Positions 35,370-43,506 of a DNA stretch of 45,843 nt are shown here, piece by piece; position 1 is the stretch's first letter; each line of letters opens with the position of its first letter. Where the stretch lies: positions 1 to 45,843 of the IMG/VR virus record IMGVR_UViG_3300031673_000107. The stretch is one strand, 5' to 3'. The position numbers and the translations under genes were made by a program. A model generated the notes under the pieces. The model was not told where the DNA came from, did not search any database, and worked only from the letters and a program-made list of their open reading frames with translations. Source of the DNA: a virus.

Positions 35370-36794
35370 ATGCGCATATATAAAACAGAACAAAATGATG
35401 GTATTAATTTGACCAACAACGCTTCTGTTGTATGTCAAGTTCAACTTGGAGAAAAGGCTAATATTTTTGACGATACTTCCATTGCAGACCTTATGTCGCA
35501 ATTCGATCAAGTTCAAACGGTTGAACAATTGCTTGGTCAAGACCAGCCAGATTTATCATTGATTGTAGCAATTATGGTTAGTACTGGTTGGAATAAGAAC
35601 GACGACATTTTTCTTCCCGAAGAAGTTTGGAAGGCTCGTAATTCACCGCTGCATAAGCCTTTAAATGATAATCATGATGCAAGACGGATTCTTGGGCATA
35701 TTGTTAAGAGTCGTGCAATTGATAAATTTGGAAATGAAGTTGAACTCGGTGAAGGGGAAGCTCCGCCAGCAGAGTTTGATATCGAAGTTGCGGGTGTTCT
35801 TTATAAAGCATTTCCAGAATTATCCGGAAGAATTGAGGAAATTATTGCTAAAGCCAAGATAGGTGAAATGTTTGTTTCTGTAGAGGCATGGTTTACTGAT
35901 TTTAATTACGGTATTGTTGATTCGGCTACCGGATCAACTAAAATAATTGAAAGGACTGAAAAAACTGCCTTTTTGACTAAATATTTACGAGCTTATAGCG
36001 GTATTGGTGAATATCGGGGATATCGAATTGGTCGTGTGCTTAAAAATATTTTATTTGGGGCGCAGGGTTTTGTAGAGAAACCGGCGAATCCAGAATCAGT
36101 AATCAAAGTAGCGGCTAACCAGATGGTCGCTTCTAATGTTTTCGAGGATATTAAGTTGAGTGAAATACCGGAAGGAGGTGTAGAGAGTATGGAAAAAGAA
36201 CTCAAAGAACTTCAGGAAAAACTTGATCAGGCAGAAGCAAGCTTGAAAAGTAAGGAAGCAGAACTTGTTGATGTTCGTACTACTCTTGCTGAGTTGCAGG
36301 AGAAAAATTTGGAAACACAAGTAGAGGAATTGACAACTAAGATAGCAGAGGCTTCAAATAGAGTAGAAGTTGTTGAAGGTGATAAGGAAAAGCTTCAGAA
36401 GGCATTTGACGAAGCTACTGCTCGTGCAGAGAAAGTTGAAATGGAACTTACTGAAATTCGTAAAAACGAAGCGGCTCGTAATCGTTTAACAAAATTATCG
36501 GAAGTTAAAACGATTGTAGACGAAGATGCTACATTAGCAGAGCTTCGTGAAATGACTGACGAGACGTTTGCTACAGTTTTGAAGTATGCTGGAGAAATTA
36601 AAGTAGAGAAATCGGATAACAAGGATGATACTACGGGGAAAGATGTAATACACGCAGAAATAGTTCTGGACAACGTGGAGCCAGAAAATAGTGCTGATTT
36701 TATTGCATCTGATGATGTGGAACAATCAGAAGTGGAACAATGGCTAGCAACGGCACAGGCGCTCTGTGGTCGAAGCGAAGAGGAGAAAGATTAA
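35370..36794 (+). CDS. Capsid maturation protease fused to scaffold, 474 residues
   Basis: The N-terminal half (residues 1-265) includes IVAIMVSTGWNKNDDIFLPE, EVWKARNSPLHKPLNDNHDA and AKIGEMFVSVEAWFTDF, which are of the type found in prohead protease or core proteins of large phages. The H in LNDNHDARRILGH could be the catalytic His; the Ser (VSVEAWF) is a candidate nucleophile. From residue 274 the protein is an Ala/Glu/Lys coiled coil (MEKELKELQEKLDQAEASLK), typical of a scaffold, with an acidic C-terminus. The scaffold fills the prohead and is removed before DNA entry. Confidence 0.7.
   Translation: MRIYKTEQNDGINLTNNASVVCQVQLGEKANIFDDTSIADLMSQFDQVQTVEQLLGQDQPDLSLIVAIMVSTGWNKNDDIFLPEEVWKARNSPLHKPLNDNHDARRILGHIVKSRAIDKFGNEVELGEGEAPPAEFDIEVAGVLYKAFPELSGRIEEIIAKAKIGEMFVSVEAWFTDFNYGIVDSATGSTKIIERTEKTAFLTKYLRAYSGIGEYRGYRIGRVLKNILFGAQGFVEKPANPESVIKVAANQMVASNVFEDIKLSEIPEGGVESMEKELKELQEKLDQAEASLKSKEAELVDVRTTLAELQEKNLETQVEELTTKIAEASNRVEVVEGDKEKLQKAFDEATARAEKVEMELTEIRKNEAARNRLTKLSEVKTIVDEDATLAELREMTDETFATVLKYAGEIKVEKSDNKDDTTGKDVIHAEIVLDNVEPENSADFIASDDVEQSEVEQWLATAQALCGRSEEEKD
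36172..36191 (+). promoter_or_regulatory. Internal ribosome binding site and in-frame ATG for a separate scaffold
   Basis: AAGGAGGT at 36172-36179 lies 9 bases before an in-frame ATG at 36189, exactly at the border of protease and coiled coil. This would allow a separate shorter product, as known for protease/scaffold genes such as lambda C/Nu3. Confidence 0.6.
36189..36794 (+). CDS. Predicted separate scaffold protein (nested, same frame), 201 residues
   Basis: Starting at the internal ATG, the product is MEKELKELQEKLDQAEASLK through the heptad-rich region (about residues 1-115), then LTKLSEVKTIVDEDATLAEL and an acidic tail. A free scaffold made in excess over the fused protease would suit prohead assembly. 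Inferred from the strong internal ribosome binding site and the domain border; a nested product is not proven. Confidence 0.5.
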   Translation: MEKELKELQEKLDQAEASLKSKEAELVDVRTTLAELQEKNLETQVEELTTKIAEASNRVEVVEGDKEKLQKAFDEATARAEKVEMELTEIRKNEAARNRLTKLSEVKTIVDEDATLAELREMTDETFATVLKYAGEIKVEKSDNKDDTTGKDVIHAEIVLDNVEPENSADFIASDDVEQSEVEQWLATAQALCGRSEEEKD

Positions 36795-36808
36795 GGGGGT
36801 GAGCACAA

Positions 36809-37279
36809 ATGGCTTTAAAACCAGATCGTGAGTACAATGAGGTCACTGATATTACTAATTTTTGGAGTACTGGGCAGACGACAGCGGAAAAGGGCGGCGT
36901 TGCTTCGCAATCCGGTTCCAGCACCGGTGTTGGACTGGATGATTCAGGTATTACCGTTGCATATCTTGTTGATCCATCGGGTGCCATCGCGAAGGGTGTT
37001 CTATTGCAGACCGTAAATCCGGCAATGAGCACAACTCGTGATTTTATCAACTATGAAAATGGTGAAATTCGCGCGGGTACAAAGTGTACTCTTGTGAAAA
37101 AGGGGTTTGTGGTTACTGATATGATTACCGGTACTGCGCCAACTGCTGGTGCAGCGGCATATCTAGCTGCAAGCGGGTTGATTAGTGCCACTCAAGCGAC
37201 AAGTGCGCCGCAGGTGGGTAGGTTTGAAACTGCGCAAGATGCTAATGGGTTTGCACGAGTTTCGATTGATATTACTTAA
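36809..37279 (+). CDS. Head decoration-like protein, 156 residues
   Basis: AAGGGGGTGAGC precedes the ATG. The product is a Gly/Ala/Thr-rich beta protein: NEVTDITNFWSTGQTTAEKG, GVLLQTVNPAMSTTRDFINY and AGTKCTLVKKGFVVTDMITG. Position just before the major capsid gene and the composition match capsid decoration proteins (a small trimeric stabiliser on the head surface). No exact family is named. Confidence 0.65.
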   Translation: MALKPDREYNEVTDITNFWSTGQTTAEKGGVASQSGSSTGVGLDDSGITVAYLVDPSGAIAKGVLLQTVNPAMSTTRDFINYENGEIRAGTKCTLVKKGFVVTDMITGTAPTAGAAAYLAASGLISATQATSAPQVGRFETAQDANGFARVSIDIT

Positions 37280-37294
37280 GGAGGTGAAGAAACA

Positions 37295-38323
37295 ATGAAA
37301 CGTAGTAAAGTTGTAAAACCAACCGCCGAACAAGTAGAATTGTTACGTCGGACAGGCTCTCCCAATAAATCCGAAGCCATGGAGGCGATGCACGCTTTAG
37401 CTCAGGCACTACAGGTACCGCTGCGTTCAGCACTACTTGATGGCGACATCTTGGGTGGGATTTTCGCTTCTGAAATTCTCGATCCAGGTGCAACTGCTGA
37501 GTATCCGCTGGATTTCTATCAGACTGGGCAAGAAAATGACTATGTTGCATACCAGATTCCGAGCGAAGGGGCGCTACCTCAACGAACTATCTCTGGGGAT
37601 GCTGTAACGATTAGTACTTATGATGTAGGTAATGCAATCGATTGGCCTCTAAAGTATTCTACTTCTGCACGATGGGATATTGTTGCTCGTGCAATGGAAG
37701 TTATGGAGGCTGGATTTGTTAAGAAAATGAACACGGACGGCTGGAGAGTTATTATTGCCGCTGGTGTCGGTCGTACTGATTACGCTGGTGGTGCGCCATT
37801 GGTGTATGATAGTGCCGCAACGGCGGGTCAATTTACGAAGCGTCTTGTGTCTTTGATGAAAACCAGCATGACTCGTCTTGCTGGTGGAAATACTGCAACA
37901 CTTAAAAGAGGCCGTTTAACTGATTTGTATATTAGTCCAGAAGCTTTAGAAGACATTCGGGAATGGGATCGAGATGAAGTTGATGATTTGACTCGCAGAG
38001 AGATTTTACTTGCTGACGAAGGTGGTAGTTTGATGGCCCGTATTTATGGGGTCAATTTACATCCACTAGACGAACTTGGTGTCGGCCAAGAATTTCAGGC
38101 ATATTTTGATACGTTGGGTCTTAGCGTAGGCACTAGCGACGAAGAAATTGTTGTGGGCCTTGACCTATCCCATAGAAATTCGTTCGTGATGCCTATTAAG
38201 CGTCAGTTGGCAATTTTCGAGGATGATATGTTGCACAGGCGTCAGAAAGCTGGTTTTTATGGATGGCAGGAGCACGGTTTTGCATCCCTCGACGGACGCA
38301 GGGTTTTGCTCGGATCATTCTAA
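37295..38323 (+). CDS. Major capsid protein (HK97 fold type), 342 residues
   Basis: A perfect AAGGAGGTGAAGAAACA leader precedes the ATG, suiting a very abundant protein. The sequence has ALLDGDILGGIFASEILDPG (N-arm), TISTYDVGNAIDWPLKYSTS, MEVMEAGFVKKMNTDGWRVI (spine-like helix) and VNLHPLDELGVGQEFQAYFD, ending in the P-domain-like IKRQLAIFEDDMLHRRQKAG. Helical spine and beta P-loop parts in this order, the length and the location after protease and decoration genes identify it. A strong terminator follows. Confidence 0.8.
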   Translation: MKRSKVVKPTAEQVELLRRTGSPNKSEAMEAMHALAQALQVPLRSALLDGDILGGIFASEILDPGATAEYPLDFYQTGQENDYVAYQIPSEGALPQRTISGDAVTISTYDVGNAIDWPLKYSTSARWDIVARAMEVMEAGFVKKMNTDGWRVIIAAGVGRTDYAGGAPLVYDSAATAGQFTKRLVSLMKTSMTRLAGGNTATLKRGRLTDLYISPEALEDIREWDRDEVDDLTRREILLADEGGSLMARIYGVNLHPLDELGVGQEFQAYFDTLGLSVGTSDEEIVVGLDLSHRNSFVMPIKRQLAIFEDDMLHRRQKAGFYGWQEHGFASLDGRRVLLGSF

Positions 38324-38334
38324 ACTATTGTAAA

Positions 38335-38398
38335 CAAAGAACTTATGTTCTTTGATCAAGCACGGGAGGGAAGATGAAAATCTTCTCTCTCTTTTTTT
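38335..38398 (+). terminator. Double hairpin with strong terminator after the major capsid gene
   Basis: A perfect 8-bp hairpin (CAAAGAAC, TTAT, GTTCTTTG, 38335-38354) is followed by a 10-bp stem with one G-U pair, GAGGGAAGAT, loop GAAA, ATCTTCTCTC (38366-38389), and a T-run to 38398. The second is a textbook rho-independent terminator that ends capsid transcription and separates the following HTH-HNH gene. The first may protect the mRNA 3' end. Confidence 0.85.
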
Positions 38399-38472
38399 AT
38401 TTCAAAATTTTCCATAAAATCCTAAACAAACGGTTGTTTGGAACGTATAACTCTCTAAGAAGGGAGGTGTGT

Positions 38473-40245
38473 ATGGCTCATAAAAAATTGTTTGATTTAG
38501 ATAAAGCTACTTCGTTATATCAGAACGACGGGCTGTCTACATCAAAGATAGCTAAACAACTTGGAGTACATCTTCAAACAATCATTAACAGATTCAAAGA
38601 AGCTGGGATTCCTTTGAGACCGCAGGGACAAGCTCCGAATTCCATTGATCCTAAAAAAATAGGGTACGACCATAAGGTAAGGAAAATGTCAACCAAAGAA
38701 ATAGCACAAAAATATTTTATATCAACGTCTCTTGTCCGGAAAAAATTGGCCGAATGTGGAATCAGAGTAAAAAAAACTGGTGGTGCATTCAAAGCAATAG
38801 GCATAGACGAAGAAGAATTAAGAAAATTATATCGTGATGAATTTATGACCATGAGAGCATGTGCTAAACATTTTGGCGTTAGTGATTCTGTTATTCGGAG
38901 TCGTCTCAAAGGGCTCAAAATAAATATTCGTTCGTGTAGTGAATCTTTGACAGACTCGTCAATAACCAATAGACAGATTGTCGATCTATATTGGGGGCAA
39001 AATTTGAGCATAGCGGAGACCGCCAAACAATTAGATAAAAGTGAAAGTTTCGTTAAGTTAAGACTGCAAAAATCAGGGGAGGGAACACGTTCTGTTTCGG
39101 CGGGCGCTAGGCTATGGAGGAAAAGCGATGACATTTCCGATGATCAATTGATTTATTTATACGATGTATGCGGCTGGTCGTGTGAAAAAATTTCTGCTTA
39201 TTTTCATAAAAGCGCTCCATTTACAAGGCATAGATTTATGGCTATCGGCAAAGCTCGACGACAAAGTGTTGGGAAATACAATGGTTCGTGGAAGGGCGGC
39301 GTAACTGACATCCGTAATGCCGTTCGTGGTTGTGCTGCTTCTCTCAAGTGGAGAAACGACGCTTTCGCGAAACAACAATACAAAAGTGAGATTTCCAATA
39401 GAAAGATCAGGGAATTGAACTGCCATCATATTTACCCATTCCATATAATTCTACGATCCTCGTTAACAAAGCACACACCTTTACCAGATGAATATCGTAG
39501 CTTGGCTGTTATTGGTGATCCCAGATTTTATGATGATAATAATAGTTTGGTTGTTTCGAAAGAAGAACACGATAAAATTGAAGAAGGAAAATTAGAGCAA
39601 TCGCATCCTTGGTGGAAAATTTGGCGAGCATACCCAGACTTCGCTATCAGTCATAGCGATTTAACGGTAAATTATTTTAGGCTATTCAACGATAGCGGCC
39701 AAATACAACCAATAGAATATGCTTTACAGACTTCGACGCCCAAAGAAATACGTAGTTTAATTAGATACGAGCATTACTTAGGGACGCTTGTTGGATCAAA
39801 ACTTATCCTTGTTGCGAAGAGGGGCAATATAATTATTGGCATTGCCACGTTTGGCACGGGAACCAACCGATATATTAAAGATGATACATGGGAGTTGACT
39901 CGTTTATGCATTCCCTTCTATGTCGTGCGACCGTTTGCTTGTGAGTTTCTTAACGAATGTTGTACATATATTAAAAATCATTGTTCGCAAATCAAAAGAT
40001 TGATAGCATTTGCTGATTCTTCTGTCGGGCATAATGGCGGTGTTTATAGGATGGCTGGATGGGAAAAGGGCGGAAGAACTCAACCCAGTTATGCCTACTT
40101 CGATCCTACGATATTCAGTCTAAAACACAAGGCGTCTTGCCGAAGAATAAAGGGAATAGATAAAACAGAAAAGGAACTGGCTCAAGAGAGAGGATGGATT
40201 CGTATTCCATTGAGTCATAAATACAGATACACTTTAACTTTGTAA
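38473..40245 (+). CDS. Five-fold HTH array fused to HNH nuclease and Mom-like domain, 590 residues
   Basis: ATG at 38473 follows AGGGAGGTG; an upstream ATG lies inside the terminator. Residues 10-255 hold five helix-turn-helix modules of one type (for example IAKQLGVHLQTIINRFKEAG and CAKHFGVSDSVIRSRLKGLK). Residues 268-368 are an HNH nuclease: GSWKGGVTDIRNAVRG, LNCHHIYPFHI (H318, H319) and NNSLVVSKEEHDK (N357, H366). Residues 425-545 resemble Mu Mom: EHYLGTLVGSKLILVAKRGN, IIIGIATF, WELTRLCIPFYVVRPFACEF, then IAFADSSVGHNGGVYRMAGW. Mom is a GNAT-type enzyme that modifies adenines in DNA. So one protein could bind, cut and modify DNA, or be a homing endonuclease carrying a captured modification domain. 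Confidence 0.75.
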   Translation: MAHKKLFDLDKATSLYQNDGLSTSKIAKQLGVHLQTIINRFKEAGIPLRPQGQAPNSIDPKKIGYDHKVRKMSTKEIAQKYFISTSLVRKKLAECGIRVKKTGGAFKAIGIDEEELRKLYRDEFMTMRACAKHFGVSDSVIRSRLKGLKINIRSCSESLTDSSITNRQIVDLYWGQNLSIAETAKQLDKSESFVKLRLQKSGEGTRSVSAGARLWRKSDDISDDQLIYLYDVCGWSCEKISAYFHKSAPFTRHRFMAIGKARRQSVGKYNGSWKGGVTDIRNAVRGCAASLKWRNDAFAKQQYKSEISNRKIRELNCHHIYPFHIILRSSLTKHTPLPDEYRSLAVIGDPRFYDDNNSLVVSKEEHDKIEEGKLEQSHPWWKIWRAYPDFAISHSDLTVNYFRLFNDSGQIQPIEYALQTSTPKEIRSLIRYEHYLGTLVGSKLILVAKRGNIIIGIATFGTGTNRYIKDDTWELTRLCIPFYVVRPFACEFLNECCTYIKNHCSQIKRLIAFADSSVGHNGGVYRMAGWEKGGRTQPSYAYFDPTIFSLKHKASCRRIKGIDKTEKELAQERGWIRIPLSHKYRYTLTL

Positions 40246-40282
40246 TGTAAATTTTCGTCATTTCATTTTAGCAATTCTCTAG

Positions 40283-40322
40283 GGACTGAACCAAATCTAT
40301 GGTTTTCAGTCCTTTTCTTTTT
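40283..40322 (+). terminator. Rho-independent terminator after the HTH-HNH-Mom gene
   Basis: GGACTGAA and TTCAGTCC pair, extended by CCA/TGG around ATCTA, and are followed by TTTTCTTTTT. The GTGTATAAT element for the next operon begins two bases after it. Confidence 0.8.
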
Positions 40323-40323
40323 G

Positions 40324-40332
40324 GTGTATAAT
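40324..40332 (+). promoter_or_regulatory. GTGTATAAT promoter-like element before the HTH/RCC1 operon
   Basis: GTGTATAATTC lies about 30 bases before the ATG at 40364, directly after a terminator, so it must start new transcription if the tail genes are separately expressed. There is no -35 match. Confidence 0.6.
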
Positions 40333-40363
40333 TCTGGTGAAAAGTCTTTTTTGTGGGGGCGAT

Positions 40364-40759
40364 ATGTCTTTATCTGATACAAAGGTGAGAGAACTATATG
40401 AGCGTGATCGGTTCTGTTGTGCCGATATTGCTCATTTTGATGGTTGCAGTGAAACAAAAATGTACCATAGATTAAAGGCTTTGGGCGTTAAAATCCGGGG
40501 AAGATCAGAAGCAAATCAGATTTTTCCCGACCATCTTTTTATAGCACTTTATAATCTGGGACTATCTGCTTCTCAGATCGCTAGGTTATTGGGAGTTCAT
40601 CCTTCAACTGTAATTAAGAGATTCGGGTCACTCAACTTCCCTTTGCGGTCTCGCAATGTGGCTTCGGCAATCAGATACAATGAAGAAGAATTTCAACGAT
40701 ATTTTATGGTACCAAAAGTTTTAGATGAGTTGAAAAATTATTTGTTGGTGATTTCATGA
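40364..40759 (+). CDS. Two-HTH DNA-binding protein, 131 residues
   Basis: ATG at 40364 (GGGGGCGAT upstream) is preferred to an upstream GTG. Residues 5-40 (VRELYERDRFCCADIAHFDG, then KMYHRLKALGVKIRG) and 50-95 (LYNLGLSASQIARLLGVHPS, then VIKRFGSLNFPLRSR) are two HTH modules of the same type as those in the 38473-40245 protein. It has no nuclease part. It may be a homing-endonuclease fragment or a small regulator. Its stop overlaps the RCC1 gene start by ATGA. Confidence 0.65.
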   Translation: MSLSDTKVRELYERDRFCCADIAHFDGCSETKMYHRLKALGVKIRGRSEANQIFPDHLFIALYNLGLSASQIARLLGVHPSTVIKRFGSLNFPLRSRNVASAIRYNEEEFQRYFMVPKVLDELKNYLLVIS

Positions 40760-42216
40760 ATGCTATTGCGTCTGGCAATTTGTATATATATAATTGTGTG
40801 TCTATAAACACAGTCGATACACCGTCCAATCTCTATGCATGGGGGGACAACACTTATGGTAAATGTGATATCCCATTGCCGAATGGAAGTTATACTGTAG
40901 GCACCGGTGGAGATGAACACAGTCTTGGGCTAAAATTAGACGGATCAATCGCAGCATGGGGGAACAACACTCATGGTCAGTGCAATGTGCCTTCTCCTAA
41001 TACAAATTTTGAGGCGATTTCTGCTGGGTGGATTCACAGTTTAGGTCTTAAGTCTGATACGTCGATAATAGCATGGGGAAACAACTCTCAGGGACAAAGA
41101 AATGTTCCTGCACCAAATACGGATTTTATAGCACTTAGTGCTGGTTATTATCATAGTTTGGGAGTTAAATCTGATGGTTCTATTATAACTTGGGGATATA
41201 ACAACGAAGGTCAATGTGATGTTCCTTCGCCGAATACCGATTTTATAGATGTTGCCGGAGGTTATCTTCATAGTATTGGTTTGAAATCTGATGGTTCGAT
41301 AGTGTCGTGGGGCTATGATTCTCATGGCCAATGTAGCGATACTCCGTCTAGTGGGGTGTTTTGTAAAGTTGTCGCTGGTCGTAGTTATAATCTCGGTTTG
41401 AAATTTGATGGTTCTATTGTGGCGTGGGGAAGTAATATTGAGGGACAATTAAATATTCCATCTCCAAATACAGATTTTGTGGATATCGCAGCGGGGGATA
41501 CACACGGTTTAGGTTTAAAATCTGATGGATCAGTTGTAGCATGGGGGGATAAGACTTATGGTAAATGTGATATACCTTTGCCGAATGCTGATTTTATAAC
41601 AATAGGGGCTTCCGTTTCTTGTAGTTTTGGTGTACGGAAACAAACACTAGGTAATTTATTCATCTCTGGTCCGTTACTTGCTACGGTCTCTGGGAATCTA
41701 TTCGTTAACGGAATGGATAATATTGATGAGTGCAGTGATTTGTCTATCATGGGATCGGACGAAATATCCGAATCTATATCATTATCCACTTTTGCTCCAC
41801 CACCAGATTTATTTAATATTCGCAATCTTTCTATTTCTGGTCCGCTACCTATTACAACTTCTTGTGATTTATTTATTTATGCTTATTCTGACGATGTTAA
41901 TTTCTATAATAATCTATACATATGTGGTTGTAAAAGGTTCGGATTACCAATTAGTGGCACAGAATTTAAATATATTGAGAGATTAACTAGGACATCTGAT
42001 TATCATCCTCAATTGATAGGATCATTTGATCCTGCGATGTCGGGTGTTAATATTTTTGTTTGGGACATCACCGGTGGCGAAAACATTCCAGTTGCAATCA
42101 CAGACAGTAATTGTTACGCTATAGGTGATACGGGTAAATGGGGATGGTCCACCGAGCACATTCCGTTTTCGGGATATTGTGAACGTCATTATGTATGGCA
42201 AATGATGATAACATAG
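40756..42216 (+). CDS. RCC1-type beta-propeller protein with C-terminal tail modules, 486 residues
   Basis: Seven units of about 40 residues follow the pattern AWGxNxxGQCxVPxPNxxF, then AGxxHSLGLKSDGSI (for example WGNNTHGQCNVPSPNTNF and AGWIHSLGLKSDTS), about residues 28-300. This is an RCC1-like seven-bladed propeller. After it come repeated short modules LGNLFISGPL and SGNLFVNGM, and a C-terminal domain ending YCERHYVWQMMIT related to the 43146-43496 protein. Propellers on phage tails likely bind receptors or other tail proteins. There is no signal peptide, as expected for a virion part. Confidence 0.8.
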   Translation: MNAIASGNLYIYNCVSINTVDTPSNLYAWGDNTYGKCDIPLPNGSYTVGTGGDEHSLGLKLDGSIAAWGNNTHGQCNVPSPNTNFEAISAGWIHSLGLKSDTSIIAWGNNSQGQRNVPAPNTDFIALSAGYYHSLGVKSDGSIITWGYNNEGQCDVPSPNTDFIDVAGGYLHSIGLKSDGSIVSWGYDSHGQCSDTPSSGVFCKVVAGRSYNLGLKFDGSIVAWGSNIEGQLNIPSPNTDFVDIAAGDTHGLGLKSDGSVVAWGDKTYGKCDIPLPNADFITIGASVSCSFGVRKQTLGNLFISGPLLATVSGNLFVNGMDNIDECSDLSIMGSDEISESISLSTFAPPPDLFNIRNLSISGPLPITTSCDLFIYAYSDDVNFYNNLYICGCKRFGLPISGTEFKYIERLTRTSDYHPQLIGSFDPAMSGVNIFVWDITGGENIPVAITDSNCYAIGDTGKWGWSTEHIPFSGYCERHYVWQMMIT

Positions 42217-42231
42217 ACGGGAGAAATTAAC

Positions 42232-43146
42232 ATGATTATCCGTGTGTGGGGAAGAAATAATTATGGACAACTAGATATGCCACCCGAGGCGTTTGGTGAT
42301 GATTTTGCAGAAGTTGCGGCGGGATGGTACCATACCCTTGCGCGCAAATCAGATGGTTCTTTAATAGCATGGGGATGGAATGATTTTGGTCAAATTGACC
42401 TGCCGATACCTAATGAAAATTTTATAAAAATATCAACAGAATTTGCTCATAACGCAGCTTTAACAACTAGTGGCACTGTTGTGTGTTGGGGAAGAGACGA
42501 TTATGGGCAAGTTAGCGACGCTCCGGTTGGTACCGGTTTTGTGGATGTTTCGGCCGGTAATCGTCATTGTTTAGCTCTTACATCAAGTGGTACTATCGTA
42601 GCTTGGGGAATAGACGCTTTTAATCAAGTTAGCCATACCCCAACTGGTTCAAATTTTACACAAGTATGGGCGGGCAGTTTTAGTTCCTTTGCCTTAACTT
42701 CCGAAGGATACATAGAAACATGGGGACGGGGCGATTTAAATCAACTAGAAGTGCCGTCACCCAACGAAAATTTTGTGGCAGTAAGATATTGTGCTGGTTT
42801 AAAATCTGATGGTACTGTTGTATTATGGGGACCAAAACCCGACTATCCTGGAGCTAGCGAAGATGATAAATACCCCGAAATTCCTATGGTAGTAGCTACA
42901 GCACCGAATAATTTTAGAGAAATAATGACAAGTATCTTCGGATGGAGTATAGCCTTAACGAACAATAATGTAATTGTAGTATGGGGTCGTAACGAGTATA
43001 ATCAATGCGAACCTCCTGCCCCCCTTACTGGTTGGAAGTGTGTTTCGGCGGGTGTATATCACGGTGTGGGTTTAAAAGAAGTCGCGACCGAAAGTTGTTA
43101 TGGCGAATTTTTCTTGCGTTGTTCTAAAATAAGGGAGAAAAGATAA
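42232..43146 (+). CDS. Second RCC1-type beta-propeller protein, 304 residues
   Basis: It starts MIIRVWGRNNYGQLDMPPEA, and units such as VAAGWYHTLARKSDGSLIAW and VSAGNRHCLALTSSGTIVAW repeat about six times. It lacks the N-terminal SGNLYI module and the C-terminal extension of the first protein. The two propeller genes are adjacent and similar, so they are probably duplicates. GGGAGAAATTAAC precedes the ATG. Likely a virion surface or tail protein. It overlaps the next gene by TAATG. Confidence 0.8.
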   Translation: MIIRVWGRNNYGQLDMPPEAFGDDFAEVAAGWYHTLARKSDGSLIAWGWNDFGQIDLPIPNENFIKISTEFAHNAALTTSGTVVCWGRDDYGQVSDAPVGTGFVDVSAGNRHCLALTSSGTIVAWGIDAFNQVSHTPTGSNFTQVWAGSFSSFALTSEGYIETWGRGDLNQLEVPSPNENFVAVRYCAGLKSDGTVVLWGPKPDYPGASEDDKYPEIPMVVATAPNNFREIMTSIFGWSIALTNNNVIVVWGRNEYNQCEPPAPLTGWKCVSAGVYHGVGLKEVATESCYGEFFLRCSKIREKR

Positions 43147-43496
43147 TGGGATTAATTGGTACATCAATAATAGAATTAGATTTTTTTCCGGATGCTCCAC
43201 CAGCGATTGTGGGTGAATTAACCACTGGAGCTACTGTAAATATAGAATTGTGGCACGACGGAACAGGGGTGGTTCCGACTGCGAGTGGTTGCAACGAAAT
43301 CGACGGCACTGGAAGATTTAGTTGGTCAACTGGTAATATAGAGACATTGGCAGCTAGTAGGATGCAATATCATTGGCGAATGTCTGGTGATACCGGAGAT
43401 ACCGATGAAGGTGATTTTGTCTTAATTGCCCATGAAAATCGAGATGGTATGATGCCATCGTTAGATGATAAAGATTCATACATCAAACTAATCTAG
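43146..43496 (+). CDS. Small tail-module protein, 116 residues
   Basis: The product contains GELTTGATVNIELWHDGTGV, CNEIDGTGRFSWSTGNIETL and MQYHWRMSGDTGDTDEGDF. The order x-W-x-x-G, C-x-x-I-x-x-T-G-x-F-x-W-S-T, then YHW-x-M mirrors the last 65 residues of the first RCC1 protein (IFVWDITGGE, GDTGKWGWSTEHIP, RHYVWQM). So a free-standing copy of that module exists. A beta-sandwich tail module is likely. Confidence 0.65.
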   Translation: MGLIGTSIIELDFFPDAPPAIVGELTTGATVNIELWHDGTGVVPTASGCNEIDGTGRFSWSTGNIETLAASRMQYHWRMSGDTGDTDEGDFVLIAHENRDGMMPSLDDKDSYIKLI

Positions 43497-43506
43497 GGGG
43501 ATTCTT

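Noticed and set aside
38374-38472. Upstream start (ATG 38374) of the HTH-HNH-Mom protein
   Set aside because: It lies within the terminator hairpin after the capsid gene; ATG 38473 has AGGGAGGTG and starts right before the first HTH.
41041-41448. Minus-strand ORF opposite the RCC1 repeats
   Set aside because: Antisense shadow: its repeats mirror the repeated plus-strand codons of the propeller gene and there is no start signal.
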